Assembly (NCBI GenBank): GCA_035610835.1
Contig: CM069448.1
Coordinates: forward strand, 4,527,607-4,591,606
Reading direction: 5' to 3'
Origin: Ophiura sarsii
Taxonomy: Eukaryota; Echinodermata; Ophiuroidea; Amphilepidida; Ophiuridae
Length of the DNA stretch: 64,000 nt
Shown: positions 49,011-59,671 of the stretch, in pieces
Numbering within the stretch: position 1 is the first letter of the stretch
Layout of the letters: each line of letters opens with the position of its first letter
The notes under the pieces: generated by a model
What the model was told of the DNA's origin: nothing
Seen by the model: the letters and a program-made list of their open reading frames with translations, nothing else
Database searches by the model: none
Made by a program: the position numbers and the translations under genes

Positions 49011-50345
49011 GTTACTGTCTACATATCTCTTCACCAAGCCCACAGATACGCACCAGTACCTTCATGCTTCAAGCTGCCACCCTCGCCATTGTAAGACTGG
49101 CATAGCATATAGTCAGGCTCTCCGTCTCCGACGTATTTGCTCTAACGAATCAAGATTCTTATATCATGCACAGAATTTGAAGAAGCATCTGGTTGCCAGG
49201 GGTCACAGTTCCACCAAAGTCCAGCAAGCCATCAAGAACGTCCACTCTCTCCCGAGAGCCACAGTCCTTGAGGAGAAGTCTAGAAACCAAGACCCAACCC
49301 CTAAGATTCCACTTGTTACCACATTTCATCCCAACCTCCCTCCTCTACGTCACATCACTAACACTAACCACCACATTCTCCACACATCAGACCGTCTTCG
49401 TCGTGCAGTTCCTGACGTACCCGTCCTGGCCTACAGACGCCCTCGCAACCTACGAGATATTTTAGTACGTGCTACCATTCCCCCATTAACTGACGATTCT
49501 CTCCCTACACAGCATGGCACTTCTAAGTGCGAGTCAACCAGCAGGTGCGTCGTTTGCCGAGAACACATCAAGGAAGGCGATTCCTTCACCAGTCGCACCA
49601 CCCATGCCACCTACAAGACGAAGGGTCACATCACTTGTACCACATCTAATGTCATTTACCTCTTATCATGTAGAGTGTGTGGAGTCCAGTATGTTGGTGA
49701 GACCAAAAACTCACTGAAGAAGCGCTTTTATGGACGGTCAACACCAACAAGCCACCTGTCGGACACCACTTTAACCTTCCCAACCACAACATGTCTGATA
49801 TGATCTTACAGGGCATTGAATCTTTAGGTAGCCGTTCAGTGATTGTGATTATTTGTTTTCATTTTTGTCATTGTCTCCTATGCACAGTAATTTTCATTAC
49901 TCGTTCCAGTGCATTTCCATCATTTGTTTCTATAGACCTATACCTATTTCCATCTTGTTTTGTCTTGTTTTTTATGCATTCCCTCTGTCATTTTATATTT
50001 CCATCCCACACTCATTTTTTATTATTTATTTTTAGTCATCACCATTATGGATTTTTCTCACCATTGTTATGTTTTAAATCCCATTTGCCTTTTACTTTCA
50101 ATCTCCCCTTTGTCTATGTCATCCTTTTGTTATATTTTCCACTCAATCAATCAGCTGTTAAGTTTGATATACCTTCCCCTATTCATCCATCTGTCACTTT
50201 GTCCCCCCCCCCCATTGTGTTACATTATCCCTTGTTACTTCCTGCACATTGTTCCACTGTCTATATATGTTGTGCATGTTGTATTCTGTCATTTTACCTT
50301 CGATAAAGATTCTGTTAGAATCGAAACGTCAGGTCCTCTTATATT
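49011..50345 (+). mobile_element. Penelope-like element, 3' part with GIY-YIG endonuclease
   Basis: The open frame reads KPTDTHQYLHASSCHPRHCK and ALRLRRICS, the well-known end of Penelope-type RTs. It continues through a Cys-containing linker (CESTSRCVVCREHI) to the GIY-YIG nuclease start SNVIYLLSCRVCGVQYVGET. A one-base shift near 49735 moves the frame to VNTNKPPVGHHFNLPNHNMS, so the nuclease is split. Coding similarity stops near 49840; a pyrimidine-rich stretch follows, then a hammerhead-like segment at 50298-50334. The 5' part of the RT is missing and the fragment abuts (TTTA)n. Confidence 0.9.
50298..50334 (+). ncRNA. Degenerate hammerhead-ribozyme-like motif
   Basis: A perfect 6-bp hairpin GATTCT-GTT-AGAATC (50308-50322) is followed directly by GAAACGTC and preceded by TCGATAA in the place of the catalytic CTGATGA. 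Penelope-like elements are known to carry hammerhead motifs of this form in their terminal repeats. The core is changed (G to A at one conserved site and at least one more), so self-cleavage is doubtful. Confidence 0.5.
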
Positions 50346-50854
50346 TATAACATTTACTTACACAGGCTATTTTTGTGGATAAACAGTTTGCATTCAGCTT
50401 TTACATTATTTTAATTTAATATTTATTTATTTATTTACCTCCTGAGACAAATTGGTTTTTATTTTGCGCTCGTAATTTACGAGACCTGCCTAAGTGACTA
50501 AGTGACTAAGTGCATCTGCTACGTCGTTAAATTTGTCTCAGAAGTGCATCGCACCATTGTTAAAATGCATCATTTATTAAGACTACCTACCAACTAGTGC
50601 ATACAGAAGAATACGAGATAAACACAGTATTAGTGTCTTTGTGGCACTATTACAATAAATAATGTGGGTAATTCGACGTTTCATGAATATTTTATGAGCA
50701 TACTTTGGTCATCATAGGCCCGTAGCACACCGGGGTGTGCATATCTTACTGATCATGCTGCTTTTATAACTTTGTAGCCCCGATTTTACGTCCAAAAATT
50801 CCTCTGTTAGCGTCGAAATCTTTGTACTCGCAACCCATAAACGATTGTTAAGAG
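50346..50854 (+). other. Upstream region of the PAN gene
   Basis: No exon. It must contain the promoter of the gene starting at 50855, but I see no clear TATA or initiator. Confidence 0.4.
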
Positions 50855-51193
50855 ATGGTTTATTCTTTTACTGAATACCCTACTCTTAAATTGCTGGCGA
50901 AGCTTCTATTTATAATATTGTCTTCGTGTCACGCAATTCAGGCTTGTTACATCAAACACGGACCAATCTTCTCTGTTCACCATTGGGTTGAATTGCGTAA
51001 CAACTCCTACAGAAGTGTAATAGGAAAAACACCAATTCACTGCAGTTTGATTTGTGCAAAGGATTCCAGATGTTTTTCGTTTAATTATATTGAGAGTTCA
51101 ACAATGTGTATATTTCATGACATTGAACTACTTGAATACGATGCTCAACTTGTATATAACCCATCATTGATCTACTATCTACGTGTCCAAAAT
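50855..51193 (+). CDS. First exon: signal peptide plus PAN/Apple domain
   Basis: ATG at 50855 opens 113 codons before GTAAGT at 51194. Residues 1-30 form a signal peptide: LKLLAKLLFIILSSCHAIQA is a hydrophobic core with a likely cleavage after Ala. The rest matches the PAN/Apple pattern: ACYIKHGP, a hydrophobic WVELRN strand, CSLICAKDSRCFSFNYIESS and MCIFHDIEL, with six Cys in the usual spacing. The exon ends in phase 0. The reading frame continues into (CTTC)n but the donor lies before it, so the repeat is intronic. PAN domains bind proteins or sugars; in marine invertebrates they are often joined to fibrinogen-like or lectin domains. Confidence 0.85.
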
Positions 51194-51204
51194 GTAAGTA
51201 CCAA

Positions 51205-51386
51205 ATGTCCTTCCTTCCTTCCTTCCATCCTTCCTTCCTTCCTTCCTTCCTTCCTTCCTTCCTTCCTTCCTTCCTTCCTTCCTTCCTTCCTTCCTTCCTT
51301 CCTTCCTTCCTTCCTTCCTTCCTTCCTTCCTTCCTTCCTTCCTTCCTTCCTTCCTTCCTTCCTTCCTTCCTTCCTTCCTTCCTTCC
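51205..51386 (+). repeat. (CTTC)n microsatellite, about 180 bp
   Basis: It starts about 12 nt after the donor of the PAN exon, interrupted only by one ATCC near 51227. It lies wholly inside intron 1. Confidence 0.95.
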
Positions 51387-51441
51387 CCTAACCTATTCAT
51401 TCATTCTCCTATTCATTCACCTATTTTCTTAACTTATTCAG

Positions 51442-51505
51442 GTGAACAATGGTTTTACGAAGGTGTCAGTTTTAACCAGCAATCCTCTCATAACTACTAA
51501 ACAAG
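51442..51505 (+). CDS. Probable second exon of the PAN gene
   Basis: After ATTCAG, 64 nt encode VNNGFTKVSVLTSNPLITTK plus one Gln and the first base of a Gly codon, then GTAATT. Phase 0 at the start fits the previous exon and phase 1 at the end fits domain exons of this family. The sequence looks like a Thr/Ser linker. It is short, so support comes from frame and splice signals only. No following exon was found on the plus strand in this window. Confidence 0.55.
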
Positions 51506-52790
51506 GTAATTAATTAAAGATCTATCTAAATGTAGTTGTGGTTAGTGTGGCAGGAGATATAGTCCCCTGTAGCTACAGCCTGTAGACTATAGTCAATGTC
51601 ATAATACTATGGACATATATAATTCAATGTACATATATTGTGAATTTCAGATATGAAATTTATATTTTCACTAAAAATTATGCCTAGAAATTTAGTATCA
51701 AACACAACGATTTAGTTTGCAGCCAACCAAATAAAAGTGACAATATAGTTTTCATATCGGTGAGTTAAGGGACTATTGAAGTTGATCTTTAACTCTAATC
51801 GTGTTCAATGTCTTAGATGTGAATGCGAAAATGAGTCTTTCTACGGTATCAAGCCTAATTAATTAAATTAACATAAAACTACTTAATTTAAAAATAAATA
51901 ATATTAAAAATAGTTTATATTGTAATTTGAAAAACATATCTGGACAATTTAGATCTATTTTGAATCATTGACATTTTCTGATTGATGTTCTAGGTATTTT
52001 AAATGCCACTTAAGAGTAAAAATAAAAGCAAGCCGAAAACCAGGTTATCGATTTTGGTTTCCATGAAAAAATAAAAATAAGGGGTAGGTTTTATCGGTTA
52101 AGGTCACATTTTTTAACCTGGGCTACATTTGTGTTACATTGGTCTTTTCATGAAATATACATCATTTTTTTGTTTTGGTAGAATATATCAAAATATTTAC
52201 ATCTAAAGAGAATGAAACCAAATATATCTGGAAAGCTCATAATGTAAGGATTGTAAATTCTTAAACTAGAAATCAAATATACAGGTGACCTAAACATTAT
52301 ACAGGGTGTAACAATTAAAATGTTATGCAAAATGATGATTTACTTTTTTTCTTCCACAGTCTAAATGCAGGACCTATATGAAGGATATACATGTTTTTGT
52401 TGTATTTGAGTAAATTACCCATCCATCGAATACAATATTAATTAGTCAGCTTATTAGGAAGTATATATATACGGGGTGGTCAAAATACCCAATGTTTAAT
52501 ACTGAAAAAAACACCAATTTAAACAAGTTATGAAATATATGATAATTCAGAACAAGTTTGAGGGACTATCGTTTAGTTTAACCATCACTATGTGATTATA
52601 AAGCATTGTTTCACACAGCAATTTAATATACAGGGTGTTTAAACTGCCATGTACAGTACGTGAGTATTATGTTGTCACCTCATCCACTACTATTGATAAC
52701 TTAATTCAACCTGCAACAGTGGGCATTTAAAAGTATCATAATAATATGTGTTGCATATAAAGTAATGACAATTAATTACTTTGGCTATAG
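51506..52790. other. AT-rich stretch with several foldback-type ends
   Basis: No exon. CAGGGTGTAACAATTAAAAT near 52302, GGGGTGGTCAAAATACCC near 52481 and CAGGGTGTTTAAACTG near 52631 each follow TA and resemble outer ends of the TA-flanked foldback families, but partner ends were not found. Confidence 0.4.
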
Positions 52791-52792
52791 TA

Positions 52793-53223
52793 CATATCGT
52801 CAGCCTGCTTCGATAATTGCCTAACTCATTTTTTCTAGTTCTTAGAAAACAACAAAAGTATGAAACCTGTTACCTGTGTACCTGTTACTCATTTTGCATT
52901 ATTAATTGATGGATGTGGAATGAGGCTTGTATTGTTAATGCCTCAATTGGCGTGCATGGATGCACTAATCCAAGTCATATAGAAACAGATGAACACAGCC
53001 ATACAATAATTTGATTAATTCAATAATGCAAAATGAGTAACATGTTGGAGTGGTCTGGTGGCCCTTTTGCAACAAAGCTCTTCATTTATCAACACTTTTG
53101 ATTGGTCAATGACTTAGGTATTATAACAGCATGTGCATAATGTAATGAAGTCATGATTTATGCAAAAAACTCAATTTTGCTGAAAAGTGAGTTAGGCAAT
53201 TATCGAAGCAGGCTGACGATATG
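52793..53223. mobile_element. TA-flanked inverted-repeat element F, 431 bp
   Basis: CATATCGTCAGCCTGCTTCG at 52793 and its complement at 53223 are perfect over about 36 bp, with TA on both sides (52791-52792, 53224-53225). The interior holds copy 2 of the GTTACTCATTTTGCAT palindrome (52884-53041). Confidence 0.85.
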
Positions 53224-53958
53224 TAGTACCAGTTGTGGTCATAGGTCTTAAAGACATTCCTGAGGTAGGAGTCCAGTAATACTTTCAAATGAAGGTCAGG
53301 AGAAACCATCCATTCATGCAAATAGGACAATAAGATTTAGTCAGTTGTTGATTACTGTGTGTGGTAGAGCATGACATTGTATGCAATGGAATCATTTGCA
53401 TACTTGGGACTGCTATACCACTCCGCTACCATTTGTCTGTTAGGACATTTTGGGATTTAACAATTTTCCACCCATGTATTGCATTACAATCACCTCCTCC
53501 TCCTCCACTCCCTCCTCCTCCGCTCCCTCAACCACCCTAACTAATTATACTTAACGAGCTGTATTAATTAAAGCAAAAGTGATAGATTTTTTCTCTCTTC
53601 AGATTATTAAAAGGTATTAAATTGTCTTTAAGATAAGCTCAAACACAAGTCAATTTGATAGAGAGTTACTCAAATACAATAGCCTAAAGACAAAAAACCC
53701 TCTAAAATGTAACAAAACCACCTTTTTGTGGTGCCGAGGTTAAAAAACGTGACCTTAAATAGAAAAGAATCTCGTCTGATGGGTTATGAAACTCTTTCTT
53801 TTGTCTTTTCGTTGTTGCATTTGACGCTTCAGTCATCATGACAATGACACAATGTGCAAAATAGCAATGACAAACCCTATACTAAGCCTTTACATTTGTC
53901 CGCTTTTGTTATGTAAAATAACATTTCGCAGCACCAACATTTAAAGAAGAAAAAAAAA

Positions 53959-54035
53959 ACCCCAGCACTGCTGGGATTCGAACCGGGACAATTCGAACTG
54001 TCAGTCATATACCTTACCGTTACACCACGGGAGGC
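53959..54035 (-). repeat. tRNA-derived sequence (pseudo-tRNA or SINE head)
   Basis: On the minus strand, GTGGTGTAACGGTAAGG resembles a D arm with A box and GGTTCGAATCC is a good B box, about 30 nt apart. The T stem has two mismatches and the acceptor strands do not pair, so a working tRNA is unlikely. A run of T (about 53948-53957 as A) follows as a possible polymerase III stop. Confidence 0.5.
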
Positions 54036-54365
54036 GGTTGATGATCATCAGCATGCATATTTATACAATTTAGCACGCTATTTTAAAATCTGTATACACG
54101 TTAACAATATTATATATTGCGTAACACACAGGACTATATTATTGGGGGACAATGATTACAATCACTTCTGTGAAAGGCACTATTATAGTTCGCCAAGGAA
54201 CATGGCCCTGTTAACCTATAAGAAAAGCTAGGGACAGTACTATAGTCCGGTTAGGGCTAAACTACAGTCCCCAAACCATAAATACAAGAGGACTATAGCT
54301 CCTTTCACAGCGGTGTCGTGAATTTGCGATAATCTTAAAGGTCAACCAAAATGGTTATTCAAGTA

Positions 54366-54942
54366 CAGGTGTAACAAAAAGAGTTATACAATTTTGAAAA
54401 TATTATTAAAAATATTTCTAATGTCATTTTTGTATCAAGGCAACTTTGAAATAAACTTTATTTCGTTCAAATCGGTGGTATAATTGCAGAGAAGTGACCA
54501 AATGTCTAAACTACTCTTAAAATTACTTGGGCCACTTTGCGTCTTAAAAGTAACAGAATCAAAGAGAAGCGGGAATGAATGAATCCTTATTGAAGTGACA
54601 GTTTTTAGAATATCTTAAAGAAACTTATATTTCTTGCTTCACTACCCAGTTGTGTACGATTTGCCAATGTTTACCTATAAAAAACACTTAATTCATATGT
54701 TCACACTATGATTCATTCATTTCAGCTTCTCTGTGATTCTGCTACTTTAAGACGCAAAGTGGCCCAAGTCATTTTACGACTAGTTTAGACAATTGGTCAC
54801 TGCTTTGCTTTGCCATTATACCACCGATAATTTGAATGAAATAAAGTTTATTTTAAAGCTGAAGACATTTCCTTTGCAAGCAAAGAACCCATGAAACAAA
54901 AATGACATTAGAAATATTTGTAATAATATTTTCGAAATTGGA
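54366..54942. mobile_element. TA-flanked foldback element D
   Basis: The left end CAGGTGTAACAAAAAGAG follows TA. Arms pair over more than 200 bp: ACTTGGGCCACTTTGCGTC (about 54527) with GACGCAAAGTGGCCCAAGT (about 54751), and CTAATGTCATTTTTGT with its complement near 54893. The outer 25 bp of the right arm are missing. Related to foldback element at 59865-60549 (same GTAACAAAAA end and GGGCCACTTTG inner block). Confidence 0.75.
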
Positions 54943-55267
54943 CCTATATGAAGAACCTATATGAAGGCTGGACATGACACTTATCTTTCATTATAATCTT
55001 GAAAAACAGATTGCTAAATAGTGCGGTACACCATGCACAAATTGCTATTAGTGTACTTAAGAGTAATTGTCTCCCTAATTACTCGGCTCTGTATTTCAAA
55101 ATATCAATTTCGCTTAAACTAATTGGAATGAAAGGCCTTTGAACACAACCCACATATCTGTCTTTGACCCAATTTAATTTTGGCCCGTTGCCATAGTAAC
55201 GCCATAAATACCATATTTGCGGCAAGGCCAAGGTATTTTTAATGGGAAAGAGCTTTTTCTTCTTAGT

Positions 55268-55367
55268 NNNNNNNNNNNNNNNNNNNNNNNNNNNNNNNNN
55301 NNNNNNNNNNNNNNNNNNNNNNNNNNNNNNNNNNNNNNNNNNNNNNNNNNNNNNNNNNNNNNNNNNN
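55268..55367. other. Assembly gap, 100 N
   Basis: Exactly 100 Ns, the conventional size for a gap of unknown length. It lies on the downstream side of the minus-strand FReD exon, so missing exons could fall in it. Confidence 0.99.
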
Positions 55368-55522
55368 ATTTGCTTCGATTTATGCATACCCTTTCGAGCC
55401 GTTATATATTGCATCATTTTTAAGTGTTTCGATACTTTTTGTGAGGAGTTTAGCTATCACTTTAGTGGGAACACGGCCTAACTCTGCCTCCCTAACATGA
55501 AGGTATTATCCAATTTATGTAC

Positions 55523-55656
55523 CGTCCAACCACCTCCCGTAGTGTCCATGTCACACCACACTTCGATCGCTGTTGCCTGTATCGGGTATATAACGTACAA
55601 AGCACTGGTAGTCTCACCATACGTATGCAGAATATCGTAGCAGTCCTGTGGCAGAG
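55523..55656 (-). CDS. Exon: fibrinogen-like domain, part 1 (second gene)
   Basis: On the minus strand, a 134-nt exon after TTCACAG and before GTACAT encodes exactly the same residues as the exon at 23144-23277 (LPQDCYDILHTYGET to GGGWT). The two differ at four third-codon positions, all silent. Phase 1 in, phase 0 out. Flanking intron sequence is also alike for several hundred bases on both sides. The remaining FReD exons should lie below 55500 on the minus strand but none is visible down to the PAN gene. Either the gene is truncated, they are in the gap, or the intron is long and leaves the window's readable part. Confidence 0.88.
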
Positions 55657-55948
55657 CTGTGAAGTAATACCAATAAGTAATTGAGAATGTTGTTATATCT
55701 GCATTTTTGAACGTTTTTATTGACAAAATGTCTGATAAACAACAAAACCGCCGTTCTGTATATCCGGGCTGCAAATGGAACTACGTAGAGTTTATGCACT
55801 CACTGCTCCATCAAAAGACGAACACGAAGTGAGACGACCACAGTAACAGAGCAATATCATTTAACCATTTTGATATCGATGAAAGTCGGTCGCCTTAATT
55901 CGGCTCAAAATTGCAGCAAACTTGATAAGAATATGGGTCTACTTACTA
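55657..55948 (-). other. Intron paralogous to 22890-23143
   Basis: GAGCCGAATTAAGGCG, TTTCATCGATATCAAA, ACTGTGGTCGT and AACTCTACGTAG occur in the same order as in the plus-strand gene before its FReD exon. The match resumes beyond the foldback element, up to about 56780. Confidence 0.75.
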
Positions 55949-56610
55949 CAGGGTGAGTCGAAAAGAAGTTGATCGAGAATGAATATTTGTTTAAAAATAT
56001 ACCAAACAAATTTGACAAACCAATGAGACAATTATTCAAAGAGCAACTTATTCAGCTTATATGACAAAAAGGAATCATTGACATCGATCAATTATATCAG
56101 AAGCTATGCCTGTTTTAATACAAGAGACCCTCTTTTAGCTGTCCACGGAACGCTTAATCTTCTTGAAATCTATCAACTCTAAGTGGGCAGCAAAATGTAC
56201 ACACGGGCATTCATATTCAAATGAGATTAAAGCCCGGGAGTTTCAAACACAGGTGGGAATGGTGTGCATAAAATAAAAAATCAGTGACAACAATACGAAA
56301 ATGATTAAACATTGAAGGCCCACTTAAAACAATTAAGACACCTTGAGGACAAACATCAGCAATCATTTTGCTGCCCACTTAGAGTGGAAAGATGTCAAGA
56401 GAATTGAGCGTTCCGTGGACAGCTAAAAAAGGGGTTCTTTTTATTAAAACAGGCATAGCTCCTGATATAATTGATCGATTTCGATGATTCCTTTTGTCAT
56501 GAGAGGAATAAGTTGCTCTTTGAATACGTGCCTCATTGGTTTGTCAAATTTGTTTGGTCTATTTTTAAACAAATATTCATTCTCGATCAACTTCTTTTTA
56601 GTGCATCGTG
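55949..56610. mobile_element. TA-flanked foldback element E, 662 bp
   Basis: Arms of about 280 bp: CAGGGTGAGTCGAAAAGAAG at the left and, at the right, the complement of a slightly changed end with AAAAAGAAGTTGATCGAGAA. Inner landmarks pair, for example GTCCACGGAACGCT (about 56141) with GAGCGTTCCGTGGAC (about 56405). It is inserted in the intron of the minus-strand FReD gene; the corresponding place in the plus-strand gene lacks it. Same family as the arms of element C. Confidence 0.85.
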
Positions 56611-56611
56611 T

Positions 56612-57713
56612 AGGTCTATTTTTTATTTTTGAATAATCATGATAATATTAAAAATAGCACTAGTACCCCGAATGTTTATAAATTGAAACATTTCTGTGGA
56701 TGTTTTCTAAATGTTTCCAATTCAGATAGATTTAACATGAATAGTAATTTGATAATGAACTTATAAACACAATGCAGTCATTTCAATCGATTTTCATCAG
56801 CAGAGACAGAGATGACCTTAGAAAACCCCGATAATTAAGACATCACTTAAAGCTAAAAATGTGTCGCTATTATTAGTATATTTATATATGAGATGTACAA
56901 TTGCGGTTGGCTAAAATACATTAGTAATGTATTAACTAAGAGCTCAAATTATCTGTTTTTTTCTTCGAAACTTCATACACAAATTACCAGATAAAAAAAA
57001 TATATAATACGCACTATTCTTCAAGACAATGCAGTCAGGTTTGGTTTCAATTTCTTACACTTTTGATGTTTGATTGATACTATTGCTGTACAATTGTTTG
57101 CCTAAAGTGGATTTTGAACCTTGAATTGGTTGTATGCGCCATTTAACGGTTTTTTAAGAGGCAATAAACCTGTAGCACAAACTTCTCTATTGACGGATTA
57201 AAGGATTAAAGAGCTTTATTCCGTAATGGGGCCTTTACACTAGTCTAACTTATGAATGTATTGTGCCAATGTGTCATCTCTTTTGTTCTGAGGAAAGACG
57301 AAGACTAGTATGCCGATAACATTCTTCAGGAGTAGGTCTACTTCATTCATCTCTGTGCAGTGATGTCTGAGCTTATTCCCACGATCTCGCGCGTGATTGT
57401 AACACACTGGAATGAGTACCCAAGCAATCAATTCCGGTATATTGTCACTGCGCGCTTCCATCGATCACCAGAATACGTTCTGATGACTCACTGCACAGGG
57501 TTAAATGGATGAAGTAAAAATAATTAAGTTTTCCGACGTGCATGCGAGGAGAACAGAGTTGCCGGCTGAAAGTTTCATCCTTTCTGGGCTTGGCTTTCAA
57601 ACTTTTTCGCGGGTTTTAGCTGTCTATTTCCGGTGCTTTCCCGCGGTTTCGATCGCCAGATCTCGTTCTGTTCGCCAAGTCATTCTCATTCGCTTTTTGG
57701 CTGCCTTCAACAA
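56612..57713. other. Intron or intergenic DNA
   Basis: The first ~170 bases match the plus-strand intron at 22600-22780 in reverse. The rest shows no exon; an 83-codon frame at 57505-57756 has no recognisable features. Confidence 0.45.
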
Positions 57714-58190
57714 CGGAGGTCCGGGTGGAGAAAAAACCCACCCACCACCCTATTAGTTGCAGTTCCTTTTTAGGACATGGGGAATGTGTGTACCCTCAGG
57801 TCGCAAATTATATGGGGTCAGGACTATTAAAATTGATAGAAAATAAGTAAATGTTGTTGGAAATGGGAGGTCCGGTTAGAAAAAACCCACCCACCGCCCT
57901 ATTAATTTAAGGCGGGAGGTACCCTCAGTTCTTTTTAAAGACGTGGGGTCGGGTGTGTACCCTCAGTTCATAAATGACGTGGGGTCAGGACTATCAAAAT
58001 TGTGGAAAATATGTTAACATTGGTTGAAAGAGGAGGTCCGGTTAGTAAAAACCAACCCACCACCCTATTAATTTAAGGCGGGAGGTACCCTCAGTTCTTT
58101 TTAAAGACGTGGGGTCGGGTGTGTACCCTCAGTTTGTAAATGACGTGGGGTCAGGACTATCAAATTGAATGAAAACAACTAAATGTTGGA
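57714..58190 (+). repeat. Three tandem units of ~155-165 bp
   Basis: GGAGGTCCGG recurs near 57714, 57867 and 58032, each followed by AAAAAACCCACCCACC, CCCTATTA, GTGTACCCTCAG and GACGTGGGGTCAGGACTAT. Units 2 and 3 have an extra GGCGGGAGGTACCCTCAG block. Confidence 0.85.
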
Positions 58191-58892
58191 TGTAATGGTG
58201 TGATTTCGCAACACAACACAGGTTGGGCAGTTTTCGTTTCCGTGGAAAAATAATTGTCTAAAATTATTACTTTTGTCAAATTAAATTAGCATTTTCAAGA
58301 AAAATCCCATACAGGGGACAACATAAAGTTGCAGGAGTGAAAGTCCTAGGAGAAGTGTTATGAAAATGAAGACTAATTCAAATGAATTAAAATTGGCGTC
58401 GTCATTTATATGTAATCGCCGTCCGGCCTTTGTCTATGTTAGGCTGGCTCAATAACAAGAATAAATTTGGGTTATAAATTAAAGTATTAAAGTATGGCAA
58501 TTCATGATACATGTTTTCATGATCAATTTCAAAAAGTTCAGTGACAAGGTTAAATCTTGGTGTCCAAAAATGTCTGTCATTTATATGCTAAAGTCCATCC
58601 TTACTTAATGGTAGGTTGGCATTGCAATCACTGTTCTTCTCATCACAATTGTGCATCATTGTATGCAAATTTAAAAATATGATACTGAACGATATAAATG
58701 AATGATCAAAGAGTTTATACGGAATGATATAAATAAATGATAAAAGAGTTGTGGTAGGCAGCCAAATTGCTACCAATACCAGATCGGTGTTTTTGTCTCT
58801 CAAACTTTTCTGTGGGCAATGTGCCGTGATGTGATCGAAGAGCAATATTGAAATGTTACAAACCCAGACTAATTATCAAGCGAGAAACTTAC

Positions 58893-59054
58893 TACAGTCT
58901 TTAGAGACGACCTGAGCAACGCCTGAGCATAGTCCATTTGCCGTAGTGTTATCTGCTGAGTTGACGCATGATTGCGTAAGAGTTTGTATTCCAATATTGG
59001 AATCCACTGACGTTGGGTTACAACTACTCCATTCCTCCAAATACTTCCAGATAT
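58893..59054 (-). CDS. Exon: diverged TSP1 (thrombospondin type 1) domain
   Basis: On the minus strand, a 162-nt exon after TTTTACAG and before GTAAGT, phase 1-1. It reads IWKYLEEWSSCNPTSVDS, GIQTLTQSCVNSADNTTANG and LCSGVAQVVSKDC. The W..W..C and G.QT..(Q)SC pattern and C.G....SKDC end fit TSP1, but the usual CS.TC is altered to CNPTS, so one Cys is missing. It shares QTLTQSCV/NTT with the exons at 62.2 and 63.0 kb and is their older relative. Confidence 0.8.
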
Positions 59055-59345
59055 CTGTAAAATTTGCAAGAAAGTATGGGAATAATGAATTATAAATAAG
59101 TGCGAGAACGCCAGGCATTTGCGTTTAGTTTTTCATCCTCCATCATATAAATTGTTATTTCTGGTATGATGGACAATAAATATTGAATTTAATTGTATCC
59201 ACTCCTTTTACATGAATGAGATATCTATTTACAGAAAATAAATTTGCTCGCTTAATGTATCTCCCACATTTGTTATACCGACTATCGATTTTGATTTAGC
59301 TTTGAAATAAATTCACTGGTCAGGATCTCTTTAGGTCAAAGCCCT

Positions 59346-59520
59346 GTCACAAATTAGCGAATAGAGCTAACATGTGCCTGACGTTTTGGAAAGTTGGGTG
59401 TACGTACGTTCGTGTAAGTTTTCATTCGTTCGTGACATTGGTATACGTTGTATTCGTTGGTGTTCGCTAGGGGTTCGCAGTGTTGCGCTGGGGTCTAGGA
59501 TTTTTTTTGAGCATGTTCAA
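59346..59520 (+). mobile_element. Half copy of the CCCTGTCAC MITE
   Basis: CCCTGTCACAAATTAGCG, AGAGCTAACATGTGCC, GACGTTTTGGA and GTGTACGTACGTTCG match the left arm of the element at 23310. The right arm is missing; the foldback element starting near 59672 follows. Confidence 0.6.
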
Positions 59521-59671
59521 AATGTTGAGAGGGTGACAACGTAAGTGATCAATACGTTATGTATAAGTTAAGCATTCAATGTGTGAATGTTGAGTAAGGT
59601 GGGTGTAGGTTTCTTCTTAAGGCTGACGAAAAACTGACCGATTGAAACTTAGCGTTTATTAGCGTTTACTT

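Noticed and set aside
51179..51432. Frames encoding SFLP or GRKE repeats
   Set aside because: Translation of the (CTTC)n microsatellite inside an intron.
53959..54035. Functional tRNA gene on the minus strand
   Set aside because: The B box is good, but the T stem has two mismatches and the acceptor ends do not pair, so only a tRNA-derived remnant is called.
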